This document shows positions 12,776 to 25,334 of a stretch of DNA of 64,000 nucleotides, one piece after another. This DNA comes from Dermatemys mawii (taxonomy: Eukaryota; Chordata; Testudines; Dermatemydidae), in NCBI GenBank assembly GCA_007922305.1, contig ML677330.1, positions 2,693,109 to 2,757,108 of the forward strand, written 5' to 3'. How positions within the stretch are numbered: the stretch's first letter is position 1; every line of letters begins with the position of its first letter. The position numbers and the translations under genes are program-made. The notes below the pieces were generated by a model. It was not told the origin of the DNA. It did not search any database and was given only the letters and a program-made list of their open reading frames with translations.

Positions 12776-14329
12776 TCTTACAGTGCCAAAGTCTTACTCA
12801 GCCCTTATTCTGGCAAGCTTTCCTTGACTTGAGTAAAAGTCAAGTAAAAACACAGTGAGGACCTTAGAAATTTGTCTATATTATTCAGTCAATATTATGC
12901 ATGTTTCCCTTTTCTGGACATTAAAATATACTAACAAGGGCTAATTTTTAAGGGCCCAATTGTGAGCTGTTTACTCACAACCCTGAGGAGTTACTGACAT
13001 GAATAGTTCCATCCAAGTTAATAGGACCACTCATGCGAGTACTTGCTCACTAATCAAAGCAATCTGTTCCCATTAATAATACTTTAAAAAGAAGCTAAGA
13101 AAGATGAGGCCAGGAGGTAGATTCAGTTTAATAAGCGTTCTTCTTTTACCTGAGTTTTCTGTTCTGTTCTTTTATCGCTTTATCAAGGAAGCTGAATTCT
13201 AACATGCCTCAGGGTACAATAAACAACAGAAGGTGACAGAACTGCTGCTCATTACTGCATGACAGGTGAGTCACCCACTAGCTGTTATCTATGTTACTGG
13301 GACAGATTACTTGAGGGCTGAATCTGAAAACACCCCAACCCGTAAAATGCATCAGTGTAAATATTTCATGATGTGACATGTTTGTCTCTTTATTTCTATT
13401 TGAGTTTCTTTAATACAATTTACAGTTACAAAAATGTAATGAAGAGCATCTGTGCAGCATGTTTAAAATGATACCTATGCCACATTCCTATTAAGGCTCT
13501 GCTAGTATCCCTTGGCAAAAGTCCACAACACTCAGTGAAACTGCATGGCTGTTGCTCGTGAGTCCCATAGGCTAAGATCGGACAACTCACGTTCCACTCT
13601 TACTGCTAATATTGAGCCTTCTCTCAATATCCATTGTTTTGAATTAAATACCCTATGTCATATTATTTGTGTGGGATGGAAGGATGCTTTCATTGTCAAG
13701 TTCATGGGACCCACATGAGGATGTGCTGTGTAGGATATTCCTGTGAGAACTATCTTAACCATTAAAGATGACCACACAAACATATTCTACCAAATGCAGA
13801 ATGCTTTGTTATCATTTCTTTCACACACAGACCAGACAGGACACTGCTCAGATACTCAGAAAGAGAGATGCAGTGAGTGTAGAAGAATGTTCTGGAGGTC
13901 TCCTGAGGCCCTTACTCAAGCAAAAGCCTCACTGACTTCATCTCCTTCAGAGCGTGAATTTTAGCTATTGACTGTAGATTTTAGTCGCTGCAGTAAGTTT
14001 GTCATTATAAAATGAAGTCTGGAATATTTTCTTTTTACATTTTGACTCTATGAAAACACTTCAAGACAAAGAGTATTTATGAAGCAGAGAGGAGCAGTGG
14101 CAGTTGAAGCTCAGAAGAATTGGTGGGGTTGTAGATCACAAGCCACCCTCACACCTACTGGGACATTAGCCAGTGGGGGAGGGTCACAAGGAAGCATTTT
14201 CAAGGAAAATGGGAAGAAAAAGGGCCACCCTCCCCCGCTTCCCCTTTCAGAATGAAAACCTGGCACACTTCACAGTAAAGGGTAATGTGGGAAAGAACAG
14301 CATTTATGCCTTCACTGTTCTCTACTTCT

Positions 14330-14790
14330 CTCAACCTCTCCCTCTCCAGTCTAACTGTTAACATCCCCTCCACAAACTCACCACCAATTTGCCCACACCC
14401 TCATTCCCATGTGATTCCAATTCCACTTTGCACTCAGCCTGCCAACCCAAACATCCCCCTTCTCATTCAGACCCCACCTCGTGCCTTCTCAGCTACTCCC
14501 AAACTAATTCCCCCAACTTGCCCACGCACACACCTATCCCTCCAGACTGCGGTCCCCTCCGTTTCGAACTCAGCCTCTTCACAGCTTATAACGATCACCT
14601 CAACTGAGACATCTCCCTTCCTGGTACGCCTGGACTCAGGACACACTCGCCCCCTCCAGGGCACAGCTCTTCCTCCTCACAACTGACACTCAAAAGCCCC
14701 CCTTCCTCTCCTCTTAGAAACTCCCTGCTCAGTTCAGAACCCACCCAGTCACATCTGGTTTAAGCCTCTCCTCCCCCCGGGCACTGTGTG
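14330..14790 (+). repeat. Pyrimidine/C-rich low-complexity tract
   Basis: The plus strand is strikingly poor in G over about 450 bases, with repeated words such as cccacac, cctctcc and ccaactt. Frames here translate to P/S/T-rich chains without a domain. It may be a decayed minisatellite-like or element-derived segment; I cannot name it. Confidence 0.45.
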
Positions 14791-15021
14791 TTCTATGCTG
14801 CAGTTCTTATAGGTGCAGCACAGAATCTCACCCCAGTCGTAGCAACAACTTATATACCAAAATCCTTTTTAAGTTTGCCAGACAAATGAAGATATTTAAG
14901 AACTAAAATACCTTGACCAAAGAGAAGGAGAAGAGACAGGCTATATAGAGCTGCAAGTAGATTTTAACTCTTACTGGTAGGGTACCGACCCCGGCCCCCC
15001 TCACAAAAGAAGTTCCATGAC

Positions 15022-15407
15022 TAGACTCCTGCGTGGATGCAAATTTATACCCGTGGATGCGGATAGCCACAGGTAGAAATTAGTATCTGCTGAACTGCAG
15101 GGCTCTCATGGGAACCACAGTGACGAAAGGAGCAGAACGAGGGGCTGCCACTCCTAGGAGCCAGCACCCCGCTCTGGCAGCTCTTTTGGCACAGCTGTAC
15201 CACCCCAGCCCTTCCATGCAGCTGCGCTGGACAGCTGTGCTAGAAGAGCTGCCATCCTGGGGTGCTGGTTCCTGGGTGCAGCAGCCCCACATTCTGCTCC
15301 TTTCGCTGCTGTGCTTCCTCGGAAAGCCCTGTGGTTCGGCAGATACCGATTTCTCTCCATGGATAGCTGCATCCATGGGTATAAATTTGTATCCCCGCAG
15401 GGCTCTA
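15022..15407. mobile_element. Long foldback palindrome element (about 386 bp)
   Basis: Two arms of roughly 180 bp are inverted copies around a centre near 15215. Matching word pairs: aaatttatacccgtggatgc (left) with gcatccatgggtataaattt (right); tatctgctgaac with gttcggcagata; gaaaggagcagaa with ttctgctcctttc; ggagccagcacc with ggtgctggttcc; ggcagctctt with aagagctgcc. The palindrome makes similar reading frames on both strands (15108-15482 plus, 15080-15505 minus), which should not be called genes. It looks like a foldback/MITE-type element; no target duplication was identified. Confidence 0.85.
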
Positions 15408-16881
15408 CAATTCATTCTCGAAAATGTGTCTTTACAGTATGGTGTATCGGCAATAAATGTCTTAATGGTATGGCATACCTGACTATACTGGCTTTCTTGC
15501 ACCACTGAGGATATAATAAGCAGAAAGGGACATAGTAGATTCTTTCAGCTATTTATTTGCTGGTTATTCTATTTGTGGGGCTGTATTTCCATTTTGGGAA
15601 CCAAATTCTGCCTTTGGACACAAGCCTGCAACTACTATTACTTGCACCTGTATATATGAAGACAGATTTTGTCCTCTAGGTTTTGAGTTCATTACCAGTG
15701 AAAAATAAACTACTTGGGCATTTCTCACTCTCCTTTGATTTTAAGGATTTATAATAGTGAGAATGGAAGTCTCTGCTTTAGAAACATGTGACTCAACTAA
15801 ACTCTTGAAAAAGAAATCAGACTGAGATCACCCCTGTGCTTTGTATTTACCTCTGTTTACTTTATAAAGGTGTGTCCGTGAGATCAAAGAGCTAACTGTT
15901 ATTGTACAGTAGCTCTCCATTTTAAATACAGAAGCTGCGGGAAATAGAATGGTCTCTTTGTTCATTTGGTTGGATTTTACAGCTGGAGTCAATGTGAGTC
16001 CTGAAACTACCAAGGTTCATGTTATTTTTATTTTATATAAGCAAAAAACTGTTTTGTGAGGGAGTGGTGAGTTAAGTGTTTTAGAGGAAACGGGGTTTTC
16101 AGTTACAGACACACACTGCTCTGAGTGCCCTTCATCAGCTTTCATCTCAGTTACATTCCTGGGTGTGTTAGATTGTGGTCAAATCAGTCCACAATTTTGG
16201 AGAGCTCAGAATAATGCCAACATTTTGTAAGAAACATTAAAAACATTAAGCAGTAAAGATCTCACTGAACTGAATAGGCAATTCAAGCTCTGAAACTAGG
16301 GCTGATCATTTGCTTGTTGAATAAATAGGGGAAATAAATGATTTCTCTCCCCTCTGCCCCACTTTTTCTTAATTTTGATACTTCAAAATTTGAAAGGTTC
16401 TGAAATCTGACATTTCAAAATTCAAAAAAACATTGACCAGATCAAAAAAAGGGGGAAGGGAGAAGTATTTGCGAACATTTTGTCCAAAATTTTCCCATTT
16501 ATTTTTCAAATTTCCTTGAAATTTCAAAATTTGAATAATTGCAACCAGCTTTCATTGTAGTGAAGTCTAGGTGCGACATCTGCAGCAGGAAGAAGAAAGG
16601 GGGAGAAAGAAGGCGACCATTTAAAATCCTGACTAGAAGGACAGTAAATCCCAGTGGCCCAGAACACAGAGACGCTAGATGTTTTGTTTCCAAAGCTTAT
16701 AGTGGGTTGAGTCTGTTTGAAAAAATTAATTCTGAGTAACATAAGTTACTGAAATCTTGCCATGTGTCTTTAATTTAATTTTAGATTCTTCCAGTGGGAA
16801 AATATTTCTCTCTCTCCCCCTCATTCTGGTTATTTTTTAGATTCAGCGTGGTAACATCAAGCTAAAGAGACTAACCACGAA

Positions 16882-16968
16882 GAGCCAGATCCTCAGCTGA
16901 TGAAAATCAGCCCAGATTCATGAAAGTCAATGGAGCTACCTGATTTACACTGGTGAAGGATCTGGCCC
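16882..16968. repeat. Palindromic mini-repeat (87 bp)
   Basis: Ends gagccagatcct and aggatctggccc are inverted repeats of about 12 bp with one mismatch. The inner part has tgaaaatcagccc opposite gatttacactgg. Related in style to 25818-25901. Confidence 0.6.
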
Positions 16969-17045
16969 AAGAGGGGGACCTAAGTGTCTCTTCCAGTGCA
17001 CATTTGACATCAAAGTCTTAATTGTTCTGTGCTTGGTCATGCAGA

Positions 17046-17098
17046 GTGCAAAAACAAAACAAAACAAAAAACCCACCCCAAACCAAAACAAACAAAAT
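17046..17098 (+). repeat. (CAAAA)n-like A-rich simple repeat
   Basis: Repeated caaaa units with interspersed acccacc; G is absent across most of it. Confidence 0.7.
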
Positions 17099-18922
17099 TG
17101 CTCTGTGTGTCAACGAAAAACTGGAACGGTCTATGAAAACTGGAAAGGTCCCTGAAAACAGAAGCTGTGCCTATGTGTCTGCCTTCAGATCAATGAGCAT
17201 GTTAGCAGCGCACACCACACAGACGAGGCAGAAAAATATGAAGGTAGTTAATAAAAAATGTGTTATGACTAAATGCAGAGCATGTGCAGTATGTTTATAC
17301 ACTACTTTCCACTGTGCCTGGGGAAAGAGGCACTACGAGACCATACTGTAAAGCAGCTCTAGGTGGCTGTGTCTCATCAATTCCATGTGCAGCACAATAC
17401 AGCTGTGACTGACCCCTTAAGATGCTAGTAATAAAATACATTAGATGTCATATTGGAGGCTTAAGACCTGATTTTTGCCACTGACTTCAATTAGATCAGG
17501 ATCAGGCCCTTACACCTGTGTAACAGCTGCTTAAAGGACGCACATGGGTGCACAATGATCACAAAGACTAAAGGAGAGTAAATTTTAGATTCTGCATGCC
17601 TGCATGCCTGATGTTTTACTTCAATAGATATATCAGAATGATTAAATGACAATAGGGTTTTATGGACTATAGTTACAAAACCCATTGCCTGTTCTTATCT
17701 TCCCTTTCCCTGCTCTTTCTTTTAGCTTCATAACCCCCCTCCAGCTGAATAGCTTTTGCAGATGATTTTGTTTCCAATGTCAATTAGGGAACTGCTAGCA
17801 CATTTCATTGCCAACATGATAAAAACAACCAAAGCTTTAATGTCGCTGTCTTCCTCCTCTACTCCTCAAGAGTAAAGGGCATTGTGCAGGCATATAGTAG
17901 AAAGCAGTCCAAGAAGACTTGCAACTTAGGTAAAGTACATCTTCTTGAACCCAGCTGATTGACTTCTATTCTTATTGCTTATTCTTACTCCCAGCATGCA
18001 TAACTGCATTCCCATTCCCCACTCATGTACTCTCATACCAACTGGATGCAAGCTCTTGCTGACACCATCTGCTGGCCGTCTGATACCTGCCCTTTGGACT
18101 GCACAAATCTCTCACTTGAGCTGCTTGCTGTGGTTATGGACGGTCTGATAGTTTGTGGATCTCTCGGAGTCAGAAATAAGGGGTGTTTTTAATCCCAGGG
18201 GTAAAAACAGTCTCTTCCCTATATTCTTTCCATCAAGCCTCAAAGAAACTAAGCCCACTGATTGCTGATAATATTGAACAGTCATGAGGATTTAATGTCA
18301 TTTCAAGCTTCCATATATGGGAGCAGTCTTTGAAGTATGTTTTCATCCTGTGCACGTCTATTCCAAAGGGGACAATCTGGTTCTATATGCGAAGTACTGC
18401 AAAAAACACTGGATTTAGCTCCTGAGCAAGAAGTCAATTATTTTGTGTTAGCTTGTCTCTGTGAGTTCTTGCCTCAGACAACTGTCTGAGGCGGAAAACT
18501 AATACAAGATACCATATCTCAGATTATATATTTTTTCTCTGACCACAAGAACCCCTAGGGCAGTTTTGTTATTAACTGAATATGCTGCACTTTTAAGAGC
18601 TTACAGAACAGATAGGAAAATGCAACAGCAGTCAGTTTTGTATGTTCTCTTCAGATGGAACCAGCTCACTTCCATGCCTGCTGAGTTAAGCAAGAGTTTG
18701 GAGAATTCCACTAGAGAGTGTTTCCTGTCTTACCTGCTGATAGCACAAACCCGACCATAATTCCAGCATGTGATCGAGTGGGGAAAGGTTATATACCAAG
18801 AGGGCCAGTTACTGCATATTTTATTGTACTTATGCCTTTCTTGCACTGCAGAAACGTGATTTACAACAGGAAAAGCAGTAGAACCAGTTCAGATGTTTGC
18901 TTATTAAACATATTTGTAACAA

Positions 18923-20181
18923 GAATCATAGACATGTGGGACTGGAAGGGACCTCAATAGGTCATGTAGTCCAGAACCCTGCACTGGTGCAGGACTAAGT
19001 ATTACCTAAACCACCCCTGACAGGGGTTTGTCTAACTTGCTCTTAAAAATCTCCAGTGGGGGAGATTCCACAATGTCCCTGAATAGTTTGTTCCAGTGCT
19101 TAACTACCCTGAAATTTAGGAAGTTTTTCCTTATGTCTAATCTAAATCTTCCTTGCTGCAATTTAAGCCCATTATTTCTTGTCCTGTCCTCAGTGGATAA
19201 GAAGAACAATTTTTCACCCTCCTCTTTATAACAACCTTTTTACGTACTTGAAGACTACTGTTATGTCCCCTCCTCAGTCTTATCTTCTCCACACTAGACA
19301 AAGCCAATTTTTTTCAATCTTTCCTTATACAGTATGTTTTATAGACCTTTACATACCTTTGTTGCTCTCCACTGGACGTTTCCAGTTTGTCCACATCTTT
19401 CCTGAAGTGTAATGCTCTGAACTGGACACAGTACTTCAGCTGAGGGCCTATCAGCGCTGAGTGGAAGAATTACTTCTCATGCCTTGCTTACAATGATCCA
19501 GCTTATACATCTCAGAATGATCACTTTTTTTTTTTGCAACAGTGTTACATTGACGACTCATATTTAGTTTGTGATTTGCTATAGCCCCCAGATCTTTTCC
19601 TGCAGTACTCCTTCCTAGGTAGTCATTTCCCATTTTGTATGTGTGTAACTGATTAATCATTCCAAAGTGTGGTACTTCCCATTTGTCCTTATTGAATTTT
19701 GTCCTATTTATTTCAGATCATTTCTCCAGTTTGTCAAGATCATTCTGAATTCTAATTCTATCCTCCAAAGCACTTGCAACCCTTCCCAGCTTGGTATCGT
19801 CTGCAAACTTTGGAAGTGTACTCTCTTTACCATTATCATGGGCGTGCACAGCACATTTCATTAGGGTATGCACCCCCAGGAAATTTTATTTATTTATTTT
19901 TTTAAAAGGTGCCGCACTCTGCATTGAAAGACACTTTTTTTTGAGACATTACGGTGTGCTTGGGCACACCCTGTGTGCACGCCTATGGCCATTATATAAA
20001 TAATTTATGATGATATTAAATAGAACCGGATGCAGGACAGATCCCTATGGGACTCCACTCGATATGCCTGTCCAGCTCGACTGTGAACCATTGTTAACCA
20101 CTCTCTGGGAATGGTTTTCCAACCAGTTGTGCACCCACCTTATAGTCGGTTTGTCTAGCCTATATTTCCTAACGAGCCTTG
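18923..20181 (-). mobile_element. CR1 LINE, ORF2 C-terminal half and 3' UTR, minus strand
   Basis: This is the best non-LTR copy in the window. On the minus strand, 20045-20245 encodes PTIRWVHNWLENHSQRVV and SGVP (reverse transcriptase palm), 19451-19660 encodes QLHTYKMGNDYLGRST and LNMS.QCNTVA, and 19006-19209 encodes EDRTRNNGLKLQQGRF, VVKHWNKL and LEIFKSKLDK. The 3' UTR (plus-strand aatcatagac... at 18923) has the usual gggactggaagggacct block. Frameshifts and stops separate the blocks, so it is dead. It is 5'-truncated near 20181 and interrupted by a 151-bp element at 19837. Internal homology is unambiguous; subfamily is not assigned. Confidence 0.95.
19837..19987. mobile_element. hAT-like element nested in CR1 (151 bp)
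   Basis: Termini CATGGGCGTGCACA and TGTGCACGCCTATG form an inverted repeat with one mismatch. Flanking 8-mers accattat (19829-19836) and gccattat (19988-19995) agree at seven positions. Removing it restores CR1 text encoding the region before the FADDT-like block. The interior has an A/T-rich patch and gtgcttgggcacacc, itself palindromic. Confidence 0.85.
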
Positions 20182-23100
20182 TACTTCTTGTGCTGAGTAA
20201 AAAGAAAGCTGTGCATGTTAATAAGGTTGCTGCTGAGAATTTCATGGGAACAAGAGCAACTAATCCACAAAGTAAATGTGCATATTTATGTTATGATTGA
20301 CTTTCTTTTTAAGGGCTAAATCTTGCCCTAACCAGGGACTTTGATAGCGGCATCCTCCATTCGAGTAATTCTGCTGGTCAGGATGGGATGCCACAGGATG
20401 GACCTGGTGGGACTCATGGTGGCAAACCCTTTAACACTGCTCTGAAAAGGAGAAGTGGTGTCCCAGCTTCTATGTACTGCTGACAACAGCATAGCAGCTG
20501 GGGGATAAGACAACACTTTTGGGCTGTGATAGTGAGGTTTTCTTCTAGAGACCTTTTGTGCAATAGGAATAGATCCTTCTATATTATTGCTTTGGATTAT
20601 GAGCATGAGGAAGAGGCTTCCTACACCCGACGCACTTCCCCGATGACCTAGTACAGTACAGGACTGAATCTAGACCTAAATATCCTACTGTTCAGCATTT
20701 TGTTTGGTAGAGAATTACATGTTTCCTGTGAGTATGGCAAAAGGAGGTAGCAGGTATTATACTTGCTGTGTAGGAAAACATGGATTGTACTCTTGGTTCT
20801 TGACACTGTAGTAGATTTGCAAATGTTGTTTCAGCCAGGAGGCAGGATAGAGGACAAGACTTCAGCTCATAAACCATTAAGCTAATGCATAGGAAAATTG
20901 CTCCAAACCACTACTTTCATCTGCTAAGACTGACTGTCTCATATAACTAACTACAGAAGTTGAGGATGAAGTGCTGGACTTTGCTCTCATAAATGGAGGT
21001 GTACAAATAGCACAGTGCTATGGTCTTTTGATCTAAGTCAAAGGAACAGAGATGGGGGGAAGTTATGTTACCCACTAAGTGAAGTATTTTGAAGCTGCCA
21101 ACTCAAGATGGCAGAGAGATAATTTGCTGCCAGGTTTCTTTTTTATCATTGTGATCGGTAGCAGCAGCAGTGGCTCATGGCCTTTATTCTTGGGATGTTT
21201 ATTGCAATATATATAAAACACAGTATTTCAGAGGTGCTGGAAGATGGATAGCCTTATTGGTTAATTTATGAATTGTTCTAGACTTAATTTTCCAAGAGCA
21301 CAGTGCAGAATTTTTGAATAGGAAACAAAGAAAAATAGATTTCACTAATTTTTAATTGTTCCTAATCCTGCAGATATAACAAAGAGCAAAATTCTCAATG
21401 AAATCCAGTCAAAGTTCCTATTGATTTAACTGATATTTGCACTGGATCAAATTTTTTGTCATTTATTAGATTAACCACAATGCAGATATCATTTGCAAAA
21501 CCTAATGGGCAAATTCTTCCATGGTGCAACTCAATGAAAGCCAATGGATTTAAATAAGGGTTGAATTTGATACATCTCTTGATGCTACTAGGGTGGCAGT
21601 GTGTGTGTGATCTATATGACAGTGGCAACAGCAGTGAAAGCGAAGTTACAAAATAAAAAAGTACAAAGAAAAAAGTATCATATAGTCACTAAAAGAGCAG
21701 AGAAAAGAGAAAGGAGCAGAAATTAGGAACCACTGAAGAAACAGTATCTGAGCAGCTGCTGAGCTGAAGAAGTTGGAGATGGTGAGTCATGCTGCACTCA
21801 GATGACCTGAGGCACATTGGAGTGCCCCCTCCAGACCAGAGAAGTTCCCTTTTCCACCTACAGAGCATGCAGGGGACTCGTACCACATATAGTCCACATA
21901 GTCCAGCAGTAACAGCTGTGATGGCAAGAAGCTTATGCAGGAGAGACTGATAATCTGAAGGCAGAGATGAAGGTTTGCTTGACCCTACTCCAGTCTGCCT
22001 GTATGATGATCCGTGAGAATGTAAAGGACCCTGAACTAGGTGGGGAAGTCACCTTGATTCAGGGTGGGAGTGAAAAAAGGCAGGGATGGTCAAAGTGAGG
22101 TTATACCACAGAGCCCAGGCTAAGGGGAAGAATGTTCATGATGTAAACTGCTGTCATCTGAAATGATGAAAGGTATTGGCTGTTGGTCAAGCATCCTAGG
22201 CACAACCACTTCAGATATGTAATAGATATTGCAACTGCATGCAGTATCTTTGGGGAAACCTAGTATATGAAGTTTATGAATGGTTATGTATCACTGTGGG
22301 CCGGGGGTGATATGTAACTCGGGGAAGGAGGGGAAGGCTTGCCACAGCTCAGGGTGATTGAGGTGAATTGTGTAGGTTATAAACACCACCAAAGAGGTAC
22401 TATCCTCTGGGGAAGCTTGCGTGTACTAGTTCAAACTGGGTTTTTCCAGGCCCCTCCAGACAAAGAAAGAGCTCTTGATATAAAAAGGCTGGATTTTAAT
22501 GGACTCAGGCTAGTCTTCCTGATTAAGCAGATGGGCAGCATTTTCTGTGCAAGGGAGACCCTTAACCTTGCAGACAACTTTAGCCTACCAGGACCCACAA
22601 GATTTGATTTTGATCAAAAATTTCCAATTTTTTCATTAAAAAATTGAAAACTTTTTTTTGAAGACTTAAATGTTTTTCTAAATTAAACCTGGAAAATTTC
22701 CACAAAAATTTAGGAAACCCCTTATATGAAATTATACACAGAACCTGTGAAATTATACACGGAAAATACATTTTCTGACCAGGTCTAATGGATGGATAAA
22801 GGAGCTGGCTCTGTGGCAGGCGGGGAGGGTATGCTAGAGAGAGACATACACTTTTAACAATTTCCACTTCTAAGGTTGATTGCTTAATGCATTAGTAATT
22901 CCCACATACTACCAAAGTGTAAGCAAATTGAGAAAGACCTACAGGTCCCCAGGGTGGTGAGAGCAGGTGTTAAATTTTACATTACATACTTCAAGACCCA
23001 CATTGCTTGTGTATGTGTTGTTGTGGAAGATAACTTCTTCTCCTCCCCACACCTCTCTAATGCTGTTGAAGGTCCACCAACACTTGAAAGCAGACTTGCT

Positions 23101-25054
23101 TGATTTACTGAGACTTAAAAACCTTTTGGTTACATTTGTCACTTCAGGAGGAAAAAAAGTTGTAGCAGCTGTGTAAAGAAAGGCATTTTAGAGAAAGGAA
23201 AAATGGGCCTTCATATGGCATGGAACCATCTGCATTTGTTTAAGAATGAGTCAAAGCAAAAGCGCCACAATTTTCATATTATATTATAGAAAATGAAGAT
23301 TTCTCTGCTCTCCAGTTGATGTTTATAAGAGATTTTTCAGTGAGTGAGAAAATCACTATACAAAGGATGAGTGAAACTGAACAAACACAAAGTGCTGCAA
23401 AATGCACAGAATAAACAAACTGAAAAACATTTTCCCCACTAATTTCCTTCAATTACAATAATTTTAGGTGTTACTTACAACTATAGTAGGTACAACTATT
23501 TTGGACAGAAATGTGCTTTTTCAAGTAATCTGTTTCCCTTTAGGATTCAGTATTCTCATGCCTGTGGAATTCAAGAGGAAGTTTATGTACTTATTTCATA
23601 TATTCATCAGAAAGAATTAGAAACTATAATATTCTAATAATGATCATCAGTAGAGTCAGTCCTTATACAATGGGGCAGAATTTTAAATTAAAGGAAATGT
23701 AAATGTAAATTAAAATTGATTTTTGACTGCAAAACTATAACAAAGTACATCTGTAATGTATTTTTGTGAGACTGTGTGTTTATTTTTTACAGTTTAAGTT
23801 ACTTGCCTATTTGAGTGCCAGGTAACATATGCATTTGAATTTTTCATTAACACGTGCTAACATGTTGGTGATTTCTTAAAATTAAATTAGACAATGACTT
23901 CAAAATGCTGGTTATAAATAATCCTGTCCACATCTGCAACTTCCAGGAAATATAGAGGTCTGACTCTATATGTAAATAATTTCTGTATACTGCTGGCAGA
24001 GACACATTCATGGTGATGCAGTCCTGGAGCCTTATTGTTTCACCTTTTAAGTGAGTGTAATCTCAGAGTAGACTTGAATTGTGTAATAATCACCAAGAAC
24101 CACACTGTCAGCCAATGTCTTGGCAAGCAAAGGGAAGCACTGCCAAATGGGATACCTAGACTCACAAGCAATCAGAGGATTTCAACTACCAGGGCCATGT
24201 AAGCTAGAAGTGTCTAAAACCAAATGCTCCAAGTCTCTTAGGGTAGGAGGGTGAAAAGTGGAGGATGTATAGTTTGCCTCCTTCTTTATTAGCACCCTCA
24301 ACTTATACACTGGTGTGAGATAAACCTTTGACGAAGCTGCAAAAGACAGCAGGGTGAGTGCCATGAATGAGGCTCTGAAGGAAGGAAGACATTTGGTGGA
24401 CAATTAGGTGTTTAGCTGAGTTTGCTGTGCAAACTGATACAGCTGCAGAGCCAGGCAGGAATCGAGCTGATAACAGCATGATGTAGCTTCTTACTAGAGA
24501 GCTCTGCAGAGACACCACTTCTTGAAAGTTCTCATAAAACAGATTTCAAATTTTTTTTTTCCATCCTGGAACAAAACAAAACTTTTCAAACATTTTTGTG
24601 AAACAGAATTTGGTCAGAATGTCTGTTTTCAGATTAAAAACCTGATTTTTCAATCTGGTCTCTTTCTCTTTAGAAGTGACCAGAGAGTCCTAAAACTTGA
24701 AAAACCTTCTGAACAAAAGCTTAGTTGAAACAGATATCTCTGTGAAACATTTTGTCTTTGATGCAACTGCAGATTTTTATGAAAATTCAATTAGTCATAA
24801 ATGTTCCAATGAGCTCTACTTCTGACCACTAGTTGACTTTGGATGAGTAATGATGGTTGCTCTGACTATGGGTCAATGGTGAACCAAAATGAAGGAGTAA
24901 AGACCCCATCTGAATGAACTTGTAGGCCATGGCCAGGTTATGTTAAAGACAGCCCAAAGATGTTTGGAGGGAGTAAGAAATGAAATCAGTGATGCATATT
25001 GAAGAGAACATACTATAAAAAGTGGACAAGGAACTGTAAACATAGTACAATCTA
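20182..25054. other. Gene-free stretch, 4.9 kb
   Basis: No element with defined ends is apparent. There are AT-rich self-complementary patches at about 22600-22770 (including the near-tandem gaaattatacac(a/g)) and 24540-24790 (ttcaaa/tttgaa words), similar in texture to those at 16380 and 40130. The frames are short and without motifs. Confidence 0.45.
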
Positions 25055-25334
25055 TTTCCATGTGGCCCACTTCCCCTTCATGGGGCCTCCTTACTGAGGA
25101 CCAAGCACATTATATGAATAATAACACCTGCAGATCACTGTAGAGACAGCAAAGAGTTAGGCCCTCTTAGTCAGGCTGTGCACCCACAATTATTTTTAAA
25201 ATATATCTGTGTGAGAATAAGGGAAGGGGCCAGAAGTTTCAATGGAGGAGTGATTAAGTATCCGAGTGAGCCTGTCTCTTCCACTCATTTGCTGACCACC
25301 ACAAACCAGAGAACATTTAAAATTCTTTCCTGGT
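25055..25334. repeat. Inverted-repeat pair, left arm (280 bp)
   Basis: This segment is the inverted counterpart of 26604-26891. Shared words include tttccatgtggcccac, ggcctccttactgagg, gagacagcaaagagttagg, ggggccagaagtttcaat and tgctgaccaccacaaacc, all found as reverse complements in the right arm in the opposite order. The arms differ by scattered substitutions and small gaps. It could be two copies of one dispersed repeat or a local inverted duplication. Confidence 0.9.

Larger units (their letters stand above)
11640..15021. other. Gene-free stretch with MIR-like piece and pyrimidine-rich tract
   Basis: Contains the MIR-like fragment at 12640-12775 and a CT/C-rich tract at about 14330-14780 that produces low-complexity P/S/T-rich frames of up to 133 codons. 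No domain or splice-flanked frame is apparent. Confidence 0.45.
15408..18922. other. Gene-free stretch with small repeats
   Basis: Contains an AT-rich self-complementary patch at about 16380-16540 (repeated caaaatttgaaa/tttcaaattt words), the palindromic unit at 16882-16968 and an A-rich CAAAA tract at 17046-17098. No gene is visible. Confidence 0.45.

Noticed and set aside
14285..14686. 133-codon P/S/T-rich frame
   Set aside because: It lies in a C/T-rich low-complexity tract and other registers are also open.
15080..15505. Overlapping frames of 141 (minus) and 124 (plus) codons
   Set aside because: Both arise from the foldback palindrome at 15022-15407 and encode mirror-related low-complexity sequence, so they are artefacts.
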